Shown: positions 1 through 8,945 of the stretch, piece after piece
Position numbering within the stretch: the first letter of the stretch is position 1
How the letters are laid out: the number at the start of each line of letters is the position of its first letter
Translations under genes and position numbers: made by a program
NCBI GenBank assembly: GCA_038210445.1
Contig: JBBQWQ010000002.1
Span: 266,659-330,658, forward strand
Source of the DNA: JABFRG01 sp038210445
GTDB lineage: Bacteria > Myxococcota_A > Polyangia > Polyangiales > Polyangiaceae
Direction of reading: 5' to 3'
DNA: 64,000 nt
Notes under the pieces: model-generated
Databases searched by the model: none
Told to the model about the DNA's origin: nothing
The model's input: only the letters and a program-made list of their open reading frames with translations

Positions 1-464
1 GCGGGCCGCGGTGCCGCAGGACGCGCGGCCCGCACCGCAGGCAAGTCGGCGCCCGGCGGCGCAGCGCGTGCCGGCAGGTCGCCGTCGAGCTCGAGGGCGG
101 GAGGCGCAGCCGGCGCAACCGCCGCTGCGCGCGGCGCCGCCGGAGCCCGAGGCGGCTCGGCCTTCTTCGTTGCAGGCAACCCGAGCACCGGGGCGATCGA
201 GGGGAGGTCGAGGTTCTCGAGATCGTCGAATGCGGCATTGCCACGACCGGCCGCTGCGAACGACGGCGCGGCCGGCGCCGCGGGCCGCGGTGCAGCGGGA
301 GGAGGCGGCGCGGCAGCCGGCGGAGGCGGGGCCGCTCCCGCACCGCTCTGCACCAAGAACGTGTGCCCACACTTGGGGCAACGCATCTTGAGTCCCGTCG
401 GCGGAACGCGCTTCTCGTCGACTTGATAGGGCGCTTTACAGGACTCGCATTCGACTCTCAGCAT
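1..464 (-). CDS. Zinc-ribbon (MJ0042-type) domain protein, N-terminal part only
   Basis: The first 154 or so codons are inside the window and the gene runs off the left edge. The protein opens with a CxxC pair (C6, C9), a 19-residue spacer and a second CxxC (C29, C32, in MRCPKCGHTF). This is the short zinc ribbon often found at the N-terminus of myxobacterial regulatory and signalling proteins. After about residue 40 it becomes a long Ala/Pro-rich linker with a small acidic patch (AFDDLENLDLPSI), so the functional domain must lie beyond the edge. The start is ATG at 464-462, with a GGAG-like ribosome site about 11 bases upstream. The ribbon probably binds zinc; the partner or nucleic acid it serves cannot be told from this piece. 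Confidence 0.75.
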   Translation of the reverse strand, partial: MLRVECESCKAPYQVDEKRVPPTGLKMRCPKCGHTFLVQSGAGAAPPPPAAAPPPPAAPRPAAPAAPSFAAAGRGNAAFDDLENLDLPSIAPVLGLPATKKAEPPRAPAAPRAAAVAPAAPPALELDGDLPARAAPPGADLPAVRAARPAAPRP

Positions 465-577
465 TCGCTTCTCGCTCCGCGTTGTCGCTCTGGCTTTCCG
501 GCGCTGCCGTCAGCTTCCGAAGCGCCGTGCCCTCTCGACCTGCGCGAGCGTCGTGAAGGCCACCGGCAGGTTCCCCC

Positions 578-1624
578 GTGCCGTCAGAACACGGCGCTCG
601 GGAGAGCCCTTCCGATGGTATCATCATACGCTTCGTGTCTTCGCTTTTGCGAAAACCCCGCACAGAAGACCGCGGGAGGCTGGGGCAAGCGGCGGAGACC
701 GCCCACGCCGCGCGCCCGGCCCGACCGGCTGCCACCCAGGCCTTCCTGTGGATGGCCGGCAGCGCCGTGCTGTTCGCGCTCATGAACCTGTTTGCACGGC
801 TGGCCAGCGCTCATGCGCACTTCACAGTCGTGGGTGCGATGCGGGCCACGGTGGGCTTCCTGGTGGCCCTGGCCGTTGCCCGCGCCCGCCGCGTGCCCCT
901 GGCGGTCAAGGATCGCCGGCGCATGGCCCTGCGGTCGGGCTTCGGAACGCTGGCCATGCTGGCGACGTTCTACACCCTGAGCCGCGCCGAGCTGCCGCTG
1001 GGCGACGCAGCGACGCTCTTCAATCTCGCACCGCTGGGGGTGGCGCTGCTGAGCCCGCTGGTCCTCGGCGAAGCCATCGGGCGCCGCGTGGCGATCTCGC
1101 TGTGCATCTCGCTCGGGGGCGTGGCCCTGGTGCTCCGGCCGTCGTTTCTCTTCGGCACCCACGCGGCCCAAACGCCCGGCGCCACCACTGCCGCGTGCTT
1201 CGCGATCCTGGCGGCAGGCTTCTCGTCGCTGGCCATGACCATGCTCCGGCGGGTGGGGCAAAGCGAGAGCGCGGAGACCATCGCGGTACACTTCTCGTGG
1301 TTCGCGGCCACGGTCTTCTGGTTTTTGGCTGTGCCCACGCTGCGGGCCGGCGGCGGCGCCGCGTTCTTCGACGCCACCACGGTCGGCGAAATGGTGGTGG
1401 CGGGACTGTGCGCGGGGTTCGCGCAGATCGCCATGACCCGGGCCTACGGGCTGGCCAGCGCCGCCCGGGTGAGCAGCATGGGGTACCTGAACGTGGTCGC
1501 CAGCGCCCTCCTCGGTGCGCTGGGAACGGGCCACATTCCCACCGTCAGTGCCATTTTCGGCATGGCGATGGTGGTGGGAGGGGGACTTTGGGTGACATTC
1601 GGAGGGGAGTTGCGGAAGATTTGA
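578..1624 (+). CDS. EamA/DMT-family drug/metabolite transporter
   Basis: Predicted inner-membrane exporter of the drug/metabolite transporter superfamily. After a polar N-terminus of about 50 residues come roughly ten hydrophobic segments arranged as two EamA halves: the first opens near residue 56 (LWMAGSAVLFALMNLFARLA), the second near residue 205. Each half has the small-residue-rich helices usual for the family. The 348-residue length is slightly above the usual 290-310 because of the extra N-terminus. The start used is GTG at 578 with GGCAGG just upstream; ATG at 752 would trim the N-terminus to the first membrane segment and is a real alternative. Substrate unknown. The gene stands alone, with 87 bases before the kinase downstream. 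Confidence 0.8.
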   Translation: MPSEHGARESPSDGIIIRFVSSLLRKPRTEDRGRLGQAAETAHAARPARPAATQAFLWMAGSAVLFALMNLFARLASAHAHFTVVGAMRATVGFLVALAVARARRVPLAVKDRRRMALRSGFGTLAMLATFYTLSRAELPLGDAATLFNLAPLGVALLSPLVLGEAIGRRVAISLCISLGGVALVLRPSFLFGTHAAQTPGATTAACFAILAAGFSSLAMTMLRRVGQSESAETIAVHFSWFAATVFWFLAVPTLRAGGGAAFFDATTVGEMVVAGLCAGFAQIAMTRAYGLASAARVSSMGYLNVVASALLGALGTGHIPTVSAIFGMAMVVGGGLWVTFGGELRKI

Positions 1625-1711
1625 TGACTTTGGACACCTCGGCCGTCTGAGAGTGACGCCCCGCGACACTTGGGGCTGGCACCACATTGTAGGATATTGT
1701 AACCCGAAGCC

Positions 1712-3205
1712 ATGACCGTGAGCCCCCTCGAAACCCTCCTTCCCGCGGGGTCCATCCTCGACGAGAAGTACCGCACCGAGCGCGTGCTCGGCCAAGGCGG
1801 CATGGGCATCGTGGTGCTCGCACACCATCTCGGGCTCGACGAGAAGGTTGCCATCAAGCTCCTCAACCCGGGCGCCCTCAACTCGCCCGGGGCCGAGACC
1901 CGGTTTTTGCAGGAAGCGCGCATCGCCGCCAAGCTGCGGAGCCCCTACGCGGTTCGCATCCTCGACGTGGGCCGCGATCGCGAGCGCGGTCTCCCGTACA
2001 TCGTCATGGAGTACCTGGAGGGGCACAACTTGGGCGAGCCGCCGGCCCCCATGCCCATCGTCGAGGCGGTAGACGCCATCGTCGAGACCTGCGCCGCGCT
2101 CGCCGAAGCGCACCGGCTCGGCATCGTCCACCGCGACATCAAGCCGCAGAACCTGTTCTGCATGCAGAACGACAGCGGCGACGCGCAGATCAAGCTCCTC
2201 GACTTCGGCATCTCGAAGTCAGAAAATTCCCTCTCGCACACGTCGACCTCGCACGTTCTCGGGACCCCGAGCTACATGTCGCCAGAGCAGCTCCGCACCA
2301 CCAAGTCGGTGGACGCGCGGTCGGATATCTGGTCCATCGGAGTGACGCTCCACGCGCTTCTCGCAGGCTCGCCGCCGTGGATGGGCGAGACCTCGGCGGT
2401 GATCGCGGCCAAGATTTTGCGCGACGCGCCGCCCACGCTGCGCGACTCGCTCACCGGCGCGCCGGAGCCGCTGGAGCGAATCATTCTTCGTTGCCTCGAG
2501 AAGGATCCCGGCGCGCGCTACGACGACGTCGGCGCGCTGGCCGAGGAGCTCGCGCAGCTGGGCGGGCCGCGCAGCCAACGCGCCATCGGCATTCTCCGAT
2601 CGCGGCAGTCGCTGGCCGGCGACTCTCGCAATGCCCGCAGCGTCGGCGACCGCGCGCCCTCGGGTGCCGGCGCCTTCGCCCCCACCGAGCTCAATCTGGC
2701 GACGCCCCTGCCTGCCACCGCGCAGCCGCCGGTTTCGACGCTGCCGTCGGCGGGAACCATCGTTCCGGGCAAAACGCCGCTGCCCGACGAGGCGACGCGC
2801 ACCGCGAGCGCATGGGGCGAGGCCTCCAACGCGGCCGCCACCGAACCCCTGGCGTTTCGGGCCAAGTGGCCGGCGCTGGCTGCGCTGGTAGCCTTTACAG
2901 CCATCGCCCTTTACGTTTTTCTGCGGCCGCCGACGCCCGGCGTAGAGCCCAAACTGGCGCTCGCCGAAGCGGCGCCTGCTATGTCGCCGCTCTCTGCGGA
3001 AGCGCTCTCGGCCACGCCGTCGGCGGCGCCAGCGCCGAGCGCACCGTCTACCGGCGGCGGTCACGCCAAGCCGGCGCCTTCACCTGCGGCGCCGAGCAAA
3101 GCGGCGCCCGACGCCAGCGCACCCACCGCTCCCACCGCGGCGCCGAGCAGCGCACCCACCGCTCCCAGCGACAGGCGCAGCGATCCGTGGAACGAGCGGC
3201 AATGA
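1712..3205 (+). CDS. Transmembrane Ser/Thr protein kinase (PknB-like)
   Basis: Eukaryotic-like Ser/Thr kinase with a complete catalytic core. It has a glycine loop GQGGMGIVV (about residues 27-35), the VAIK lysine K49, the C-helix glutamate E68, the catalytic loop HRDIKPQN (140-147), DFG (164-166) and an activation segment ending in MSPEQ. The kinase domain ends near residue 290. A linker follows, then one membrane segment at about 388-408 and an Ala/Pro/Ser-rich tail of some 80 residues predicted outside the membrane with no recognisable sensor fold. The last codons overlap the start of the next gene (ATGA), so the two are translationally coupled and probably act together. Likely an active kinase; its targets are unknown. 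Confidence 0.9.
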   Translation: MTVSPLETLLPAGSILDEKYRTERVLGQGGMGIVVLAHHLGLDEKVAIKLLNPGALNSPGAETRFLQEARIAAKLRSPYAVRILDVGRDRERGLPYIVMEYLEGHNLGEPPAPMPIVEAVDAIVETCAALAEAHRLGIVHRDIKPQNLFCMQNDSGDAQIKLLDFGISKSENSLSHTSTSHVLGTPSYMSPEQLRTTKSVDARSDIWSIGVTLHALLAGSPPWMGETSAVIAAKILRDAPPTLRDSLTGAPEPLERIILRCLEKDPGARYDDVGALAEELAQLGGPRSQRAIGILRSRQSLAGDSRNARSVGDRAPSGAGAFAPTELNLATPLPATAQPPVSTLPSAGTIVPGKTPLPDEATRTASAWGEASNAAATEPLAFRAKWPALAALVAFTAIALYVFLRPPTPGVEPKLALAEAAPAMSPLSAEALSATPSAAPAPSAPSTGGGHAKPAPSPAAPSKAAPDASAPTAPTAAPSSAPTAPSDRRSDPWNERQ

Positions 3206-4188
3206 AGCGAGCTCGCGTGGGCGCAGTGCTCCTCGCGCTCGCCATGGCAAGCGCCGCCCCGCTCGCGCAGGCCGACGATAGCTTGCAGGCGGAGCTGATG
3301 TTTCGCGAGGCCAAGCGCCTGCTCGACGCGGGCGACGTGGAGCACGCGTGCAAGGCCTTCGAAGAGAGCCTGCGCCTCGACGGCGGCACCGCCGTGGGCA
3401 CCCGCTACAACCTCGCCGGGTGTTACGAAAAGCAGGGCCGAACCGCCTCGGCCTGGGCCATGTTCCTGAACGCGGCGGTGGGGGCGAGCAAGCGCGGCGA
3501 GAAAGAGCGAGAGAAGAGCGCGAACGAACGCGCCGGCGCCCTCGAGCCGCGGCTGGTGCGGCTGCGCATCGTGGTGACCGACGGCGCCAAGGTGGCGTCG
3601 CTCAAGGTATTCCGCGACGACGGTGCGGTGAGCGACGGGCAGCTGGGGCTGCCGATCCCGGTGGACCCCGGCAAGCACACGGTCCGAGCCACCGCCGATG
3701 GGGCGAAGACATTCACCACGGAGGTGAACGTAGAAGGCGACGGCACCACCGCGACCGTGAAGGTGCCGGCCCTCGAGCCGGAAGGACCCGCCGGCTCCGG
3801 CCCCAAGAGGAGCGTCGTGGTCGCTTCGCCCCCCAAGACGCCCGAAAGTAGCGCGCAAAAGCCAGTGGGCTTCGTGGCGCTCGGGCTGGGCGGCGCGCTG
3901 CTGGTGGGCGGCGGCGTGTTCCTCGCCATGCGCCAGTCTACCATCTCCGACCTCGACACGGTGTGTGGCCCCGAGCGCAAGTCGTGCCCGACCGACGCGG
4001 AGAGCACGGTCCGCAGCGGTCACACCTACACGACGCTGAGCGCGGTCGGCTTCATCGGTGGCGCTGCCCTGGTGGCCACCGGCGTGGTCTTGGTGCTCAC
4101 CGCCAAGCCGAGGGCCGAAGGGGGAACGGGAAGCGCAGTTTCGGTGCAGTGGAACGGCGCCGGGGGCTCGCTGCGCGCGACGTTCTGA
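3202..4188 (+). CDS. TPR-containing exported membrane protein coupled to the upstream kinase
   Basis: A 328-residue protein with a signal peptide cleaved near AQA|DD (residue 24). Two tetratricopeptide-like repeats follow at about residues 28-95 (FREAKRLLDAGD, YNLAGCYEKQGR), then a beta-rich, PEGA-like stretch at about 120-185 where a fixed charge pattern ends in 'PVDPGKHTVRA'. Two C-terminal hydrophobic helices lie at about 222-242 and 275-297. This layout is common beside myxobacterial Ser/Thr kinases. The start ATG at 3202 overlaps the kinase stop, which decides the start over upstream in-frame codons. It probably senses or assembles something at the envelope for the kinase; this is inference from context. 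Confidence 0.75.
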   Translation: MKRARVGAVLLALAMASAAPLAQADDSLQAELMFREAKRLLDAGDVEHACKAFEESLRLDGGTAVGTRYNLAGCYEKQGRTASAWAMFLNAAVGASKRGEKEREKSANERAGALEPRLVRLRIVVTDGAKVASLKVFRDDGAVSDGQLGLPIPVDPGKHTVRATADGAKTFTTEVNVEGDGTTATVKVPALEPEGPAGSGPKRSVVVASPPKTPESSAQKPVGFVALGLGGALLVGGGVFLAMRQSTISDLDTVCGPERKSCPTDAESTVRSGHTYTTLSAVGFIGGAALVATGVVLVLTAKPRAEGGTGSAVSVQWNGAGGSLRATF

Positions 4189-4189
4189 A

Positions 4190-5557
4190 TCAGACGTCGA
4201 CGACGATGCGGTACCGCTCGAGCTTGCGATAGAGCGTCGAGCGATCGAAGCCGAGGACGCGGGCGGCGTCGCTCTTGCTACCTCCCACCGTCTCGAGCAC
4301 ACGACGGATGTAGCGCGCCTCTACCTCTTCCATGGTCACCAGCTCGGAAGGATCGTCGGCCGCCACAAGCACGTGGCTGCTGCGGTAGTCGCGAACCCGC
4401 GGCGCCAGGTCTTCCACCTGCAGTTCTTCGAAGCGCGCCAGCGCCACCGCCCGCTCGATGGTGTTGGAGAGCTCGCGGACGTTGCCCGGCCAAGCGTAGG
4501 CGAGCAGCTTCTCGGCCACGGCCTTGGAGTAGGACGAGACCTTCTTTCCGTGGCGAGCAGCGAAGCGCTCGAGAAAGGCCTGGGCGAGCAGCAGCACGTC
4601 GTTGCCGCGACTGCGCAGCGGCGGGACCTCCACGTGCACGACGTTGATGCGGTAATAGAGGTCCTCGCGGAACGTCTTCTCGGCGATGCGGGTCTCGAGA
4701 TCGCGGTTGGTGGCGGTGACCAGCCGCGCGTCGAAGGCGACCTCGGCCGCGGCGCCCACCGGACGAACGTGGCGGGTCTCCAGTGCGCGCAGGAGCTTGG
4801 CCTGCATGGCGAGCGGCATTTCGCCCACCTCGTCGAGAAACAGCGTGCCAGCTTCGGCCTCCACGAACAGGCCTTTGCGCGCGGTGCGCGCGTCGGTGAA
4901 CGCCCCTTTGGCGTGACCGAACAGCTCGCTCTCCAAAAGATTCTCCGGCATCGCCGCACAGTTGATGGCCACCATGGGCCCCTCGGCGCGGCGACCGTGC
5001 GCGTGAATCGCGCGCGCCACCAGCTCCTTGCCTGCGCCGCTCTCGCCGGTGACCAGCACCGTGACGTCGGTTTCTGCCACACGCTCCACCAGCTCGAACA
5101 CGCGCTGCATGGGGGCACTTTCGCCGATCATGCCGAAGGTAGACGTGCGCGACGACTCTCGTCGCAAGCGCTTCACCTCTTCGGTGAGAGCGCGGTGGCG
5201 GAGCGCACGGTCTACCGAGACCATGAGCGCCTCGGTATGGAACGGCTTGGTCAGAAAGTCGAAGGCCCCGGCGCGCATGGTGGCCACCGCCGTTTCCATG
5301 CTCCCGAACGCCGTCACGATGATGACCGGCAGGTCGCGCCAGTTCTGCGCCACGCGATCGCAGAGCTCGATGCCGTTCATGCCCCGCATGTTGAGATCGG
5401 TGACCACCAGGTCGAAATCGTTCTCGGTGCCTTTGAGCAGCTCGAAGGCGAGGTCGGCCGCCTGCGACGTGACCACGTGGTGGCCTCGTCGTGAAAAGAG
5501 CCGCGAGAGCTCGGCGCACATGTCGGGGTCGTCGTCGACGACAAGGAGCCGAGCCAT
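4190..5557 (-). CDS. NtrC-family sigma-54-dependent response regulator
   Basis: Three-domain activator of about 455 residues. The receiver domain has the acidic pocket D8-D10, phosphoacceptor D54 (VVTDLN) and K104. The AAA+ domain has Walker A GESGAGKE, Walker B LFLDEVGEM and sigma-54 loop GAFTDA, where the family norm is GAFTGA. A Fis-type helix-turn-helix lies at the C-terminus (KSDAARVLGFDRSTLYRKL). It activates transcription by remodelling sigma-54 RNA polymerase when phosphorylated. Two ATGs stand side by side at 5560 and 5557; the second is better spaced from the strong GGAGG and is used here. The start overlaps the stop of the histidine kinase, its evident partner. It ends 1 base from the convergent neighbour. 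Confidence 0.9.
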   Translation of the reverse strand: MARLLVVDDDPDMCAELSRLFSRRGHHVVTSQAADLAFELLKGTENDFDLVVTDLNMRGMNGIELCDRVAQNWRDLPVIIVTAFGSMETAVATMRAGAFDFLTKPFHTEALMVSVDRALRHRALTEEVKRLRRESSRTSTFGMIGESAPMQRVFELVERVAETDVTVLVTGESGAGKELVARAIHAHGRRAEGPMVAINCAAMPENLLESELFGHAKGAFTDARTARKGLFVEAEAGTLFLDEVGEMPLAMQAKLLRALETRHVRPVGAAAEVAFDARLVTATNRDLETRIAEKTFREDLYYRINVVHVEVPPLRSRGNDVLLLAQAFLERFAARHGKKVSSYSKAVAEKLLAYAWPGNVRELSNTIERAVALARFEELQVEDLAPRVRDYRSSHVLVAADDPSELVTMEEVEARYIRRVLETVGGSKSDAARVLGFDRSTLYRKLERYRIVVDV

Positions 5558-6978
5558 CATTCACCTCCTACAGGTAGGTGCAGTGTAAAGGTACTTCCGC
5601 GAGAAAGCTCGCTCTCCGCCGAGATCCATCCCTCGTGCTCCTCGACGATACCGCCGGCAACAGTGAGCCCCAGACCGGTGCCGGCGCCCTTCGCCTTGGT
5701 GGTGTAGAAGGGCTCGAAAATGCGCTCGAGGATGTCGGGAGCGATGCCCACGCCTTCGTCCACCACCTCGATGCGGGCGACGCGTACATCGCGATCGGAG
5801 TGGGGCTTGCGTGCGGGTGACGGCTCCTTCACGCGAATGGTGAGCGCGCCGCCCCGGGGCATCGCATGAATGCCGTTGACCACCAGGTTGGTGACCGCCT
5901 GCTCCAGCTGCCCGGCGTCTCCGGCTACGCGCAGGGCTTCGGGGCCATCGACCGAGAGCGAGACGTTGTGCTTCTTGGCGACCATGCGCAGCAGGGTTGC
6001 CGCGCCGCGCGCCACTTCCACCAGGTCTGCGGTCCCCTTGGGGGTCTTGCGGGCCCGCGCGTAGTCGAGCAGCTGACGTACCAAGGCGCTCATCTTCTCC
6101 ACCTGCCCCACGATGGTATGGCCGGCCATGGGTAGCTCGTCGGCAGTGACCTCGCCCGCAGCCATCGATTGCCCCCGGAGAAGTAGGACGTTGAGCGGGG
6201 TACCCAGCTCGTGGGCCAAGCTCGAGGCCAGCGTGCCCACCGTGCGCAGGCGATCGAGGTGACGCAGCTGCTCCAGGGTCTCCACCCGGGCCGTTGCTTC
6301 GTCGTCAACCCGTTGACGCGCCTCGATGAGGCGATCGCACATGGCGTTGAGCTCCGTCTCGAGGATGCCGATCTCGTCGACCCGGCCGCCGTGGAGACGC
6401 ACCGAGAGATCGCCGCGGCCGATGCGGCGGGTCTGCTCCACCATACGGGCCAGCGGCTGGCCGATGAGCCAGGCGCCCAGGGCAACCGCGAGGACGCCGG
6501 CCAGCACAGCCATGGCCGCGGTGGCGAGGAGCTCGTCGCGGAGCTGATTCCACAGAAGGGTCTTGCTGTCGGGGATGATCTGCGCGAGCCGGAGCGTGCC
6601 AATGGGCCCTTGCGCGTCGCGGAGCGGGAGCACCGCGCGGACCCGGCGCGGCGTGGTGGTGTCGGAGTCGAGATCGGAGCGGTCCTCGGCGATCTCGGCC
6701 ACGCCGTCGACGTACTCCACCTCGACGTCGTGACGATGATCGCGCAGCCGCGCAACGGTGGCCTCGGCGTAGGCGCGGTCGCGCGGCCGGTCGACGATGT
6801 CGTGGCGAAGAAGATCGCCGATCGACGAGAGGTTGAGGGCCACGTCGGACTCCACCCGTTGCGCCTCGCGGGTGGCGCGCAGGTAGGCGTAGAACGCCAA
6901 GCCGATGGCGCTAACCAGGAAGAAGAAGACGGCGAACTTGGCGACGACGCGCATGCGCTTGGGCTCACGATGTATCAC
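5557..6978 (-). CDS. Membrane sensor histidine kinase, partner of the sigma-54 regulator
   Basis: Sensor kinase of about 473 residues. One membrane helix lies near residues 10-29 (VVAKFAVFFFLVSAIGLAFY). A periplasmic region of about 130 residues follows, then a second helix near 165-187 and a HAMP linker (RMVEQTRRIGRGDLSVR). The dimerisation H-box is LAHELGTPLNVLLLRG, where HELGTPL replaces the usual HELRTPL. The ATP-binding domain has an N-box (LVVNGIHAMP, where the usual Asn-Ala is Gly-Ile) and G-boxes (DEGVGIAP, GTGLGL). I chose GTG at 6978 because GGAG lies 5 bases upstream; ATG at 6954 is a second option. It overlaps the response regulator by 3 bases and is transcribed away from the exporter operon, which may be its target. 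Confidence 0.88.
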   Translation of the reverse strand: MIHREPKRMRVVAKFAVFFFLVSAIGLAFYAYLRATREAQRVESDVALNLSSIGDLLRHDIVDRPRDRAYAEATVARLRDHRHDVEVEYVDGVAEIAEDRSDLDSDTTTPRRVRAVLPLRDAQGPIGTLRLAQIIPDSKTLLWNQLRDELLATAAMAVLAGVLAVALGAWLIGQPLARMVEQTRRIGRGDLSVRLHGGRVDEIGILETELNAMCDRLIEARQRVDDEATARVETLEQLRHLDRLRTVGTLASSLAHELGTPLNVLLLRGQSMAAGEVTADELPMAGHTIVGQVEKMSALVRQLLDYARARKTPKGTADLVEVARGAATLLRMVAKKHNVSLSVDGPEALRVAGDAGQLEQAVTNLVVNGIHAMPRGGALTIRVKEPSPARKPHSDRDVRVARIEVVDEGVGIAPDILERIFEPFYTTKAKGAGTGLGLTVAGGIVEEHEGWISAESELSRGSTFTLHLPVGGE

Positions 6979-7138
6979 GCTGACTCCGCATCCTGGGCAC
7001 CGAAGCAGGACACAGGGCGGAGGGCGAGAGCCTCGGATGCACGCGACGGGCCACCCCCGGAGGCGGCCGGGCCGCGAGCGCGCGCGCGACGTTGCAAGTC
7101 GCGAATCCCCGAGATATTCGCGTCGCATTCCGCATCGT

Positions 7139-7153
7139 GTTGCAAACTGCAAC
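7139..7153. promoter_or_regulatory. Inverted repeat GTTGCA-AAC-TGCAAC, candidate operator
   Basis: Perfect 6-bp arms around a 3-base centre, in the 251-base spacer between the divergent two-component genes and the exporter operon. A further half-site GTTGCA lies at 7091-7096, 48 bases to the left. The spacing suits a dimeric regulator acting on either promoter, for example the adjacent NtrC-type protein. This is inference from position and symmetry alone. Confidence 0.35.
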
Positions 7154-7229
7154 GCGCCGCGCGAAGCGGACCACGCGGAGACGCGACGGGTCCCACATGG
7201 CATGGGAGTTGTATAGGCTGAGGCTCGAC

Positions 7230-8945
7230 ATGATCGCACCCGCCCTCGCGCCGCTCCGTAGTCCGGACGGCACCACCCTGTCCGCGCCAGCCCGCATTTT
7301 TCGCCTCCTTTCTCTCGAGAAAGGCGACGTGTGGTCCATCGTGGTGTACGCGGTGGCCATTGGGCTGTTGACGCTCGCGGTGCCGGTGGCGGTGCAGGCG
7401 CTGGTGAACACAGTGGGCTTCACTGCCCTCCTCCAGCCGATTGTGGTGCTCACCGTGATCGTCTTCCTCGGCCTCCTCGGGGCAGGCATCCTGCGGACCC
7501 TGCAATCGAGCGTGGTGGAGGTGTTGCAGCAGCGCCTCTTCGTGCGCGCGGCGCACGATCTAGCGAGCCGCCTGCCCGCGGCCACGCTGTCATCGCTCGC
7601 CGGCCGGCGCGGCCCCAACTTGGTGAACCGCTTCTTCGACGTGGCGATCGTGCAGAAGACCCTGGCTTCGCTCCTGGTGGACGCCCTCTCGGTGGTCTTG
7701 CAGGCGCTGGTCGCGATGCTGCTCCTTGCCTTCTACCACCCCATTCTTCTCGCGTTCGACGTGGTGCTGATGGTGGCCATCGCGGCCATCGTGTTCGGCG
7801 TGGGGCGCAAGGGCCCGCCGACGGCCATCTACGAGAGCAAGGCCAAGTACGAGACCGTGGCCTGGCTGGAGGAGGTGGCGGCAGCCGCGCGCACATTCAA
7901 GAGCCCGGGCAGCGAGCAATACGTTTTTCAGCGGGCCGATCAACTCGCCCGCAAGTACGTGCAAGCGCGCAAGACCCACTTCGTGATTCTCTTGCGCCAG
8001 ATCGCCCTCTCCCACGGGGTTCAGGCGGTGGCGGTGGCGGGTCTTCTCGGCCTCGGCGGCGCGCTGGTCATGCGCGGGCAACTCTCGGTCGGTCAGCTGG
8101 TTGCGGCAGAGCTTGTGGTCAACGGCGTGGTCTCGGGCCTCACCAAGTTCGGCAAGCACCTGGAGAGCTACTACGACCTCGTGGCTTCGGTCGACAAGGT
8201 GGGCAATCTGGTCGACCTCCCTCAGGAGCGCACCTCGGGCATCGCGCGCCATACCTCGCCCGATGGGCCCGCGGCGCTGGAGCTCTTTGACGTGACCTTG
8301 GACCTCGACGGGCGCGGCACGCCGTTCGCGGCGCTCTCCCTCACCATTCGCCCGGGCTCCGCTGCCGCGATCTACGGGCGCAACGGCAGCGGAAAGAGCG
8401 CGCTCGCAGACCTGCTGCACGGCGTGCATCTTCCGAGCACCGGCCGCGTGGTGGTGGACGATCTCGACACCCACACGCTCTCGCTCCGCACCCTGCGGCG
8501 GGAAGTGGCGGTGGTGCGCGACCCCACGCTCTTCGACGGGACCATCCTCGACAACGTGGTGCTGGGGCGCGCGGAGGTAACCACCGAACGCGCCCTCGCA
8601 GCGCTCGACCGCGTAGGGTTGCTCGACGAAGTGGGGGCGTGGCCACTGGGCCTGGAGACCAAAGTCGGCGGCGCGAGGCAGCCCCTCAGCACGTCGCAGA
8701 CCGCGCTCCTTGCGCTCGCTCGCGCACTCGCCGGTGACCCGCGGCTCCTGGTGGTCGACGAGGTGATGGACGCCCTCGACGGCCCCACCGTCGAGCGCCT
8801 GCTGCTGCGCTTGCAAGGTCCACAGACCCTGCTGGTGCTCACCGCGCACGAGCGCGTGGCCGGGTGTTTTGCCCAGCGCGTTGTGCTCGAAGGCGTCGCC
8901 CCGGTTCGCCGCGCTGCCGGGGCCGGGGACGAGGTGGCGTCGTGA
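7230..8945 (+). CDS. ABC exporter, membrane-ATPase fusion of type I secretion type
   Basis: A 571-residue half-transporter. An N-terminal membrane domain with six predicted helices (about residues 35-300) is followed by an ATPase domain with Walker A GRNGSGKS (about 383-390), Walker B LLVVDE (about 506) and a TAHE switch histidine. The signature motif reads LSTSQ instead of LSGGQ, an unusual loss of both glycines. No C39 peptidase domain is present. ATG at 7230 is used because GAGG lies 7 bases before it; longer readings add an arginine-rich stretch unlike the family. It heads an operon with HlyD- and TolC-type partners, each overlapping by 4 bases, which points to export across both membranes. 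No substrate gene is adjacent. Confidence 0.85.
   Translation: MIAPALAPLRSPDGTTLSAPARIFRLLSLEKGDVWSIVVYAVAIGLLTLAVPVAVQALVNTVGFTALLQPIVVLTVIVFLGLLGAGILRTLQSSVVEVLQQRLFVRAAHDLASRLPAATLSSLAGRRGPNLVNRFFDVAIVQKTLASLLVDALSVVLQALVAMLLLAFYHPILLAFDVVLMVAIAAIVFGVGRKGPPTAIYESKAKYETVAWLEEVAAAARTFKSPGSEQYVFQRADQLARKYVQARKTHFVILLRQIALSHGVQAVAVAGLLGLGGALVMRGQLSVGQLVAAELVVNGVVSGLTKFGKHLESYYDLVASVDKVGNLVDLPQERTSGIARHTSPDGPAALELFDVTLDLDGRGTPFAALSLTIRPGSAAAIYGRNGSGKSALADLLHGVHLPSTGRVVVDDLDTHTLSLRTLRREVAVVRDPTLFDGTILDNVVLGRAEVTTERALAALDRVGLLDEVGAWPLGLETKVGGARQPLSTSQTALLALARALAGDPRLLVVDEVMDALDGPTVERLLLRLQGPQTLLVLTAHERVAGCFAQRVVLEGVAPVRRAAGAGDEVAS

Noticed and set aside
1677..1691. TGGCAC followed by TTGT upstream of the first kinase
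   Set aside because: GG and the -12 G are 9 bases apart instead of 10; sigma-54 promoters do not tolerate this spacing change.
7198..7213. TGGCATGGGAGTTGTA as a sigma-54 promoter for the exporter operon
   Set aside because: Spacing is right and only two bases differ, but the predicted start near 7224 falls within or after the ribosome site and leaves 6 bases before ATG.
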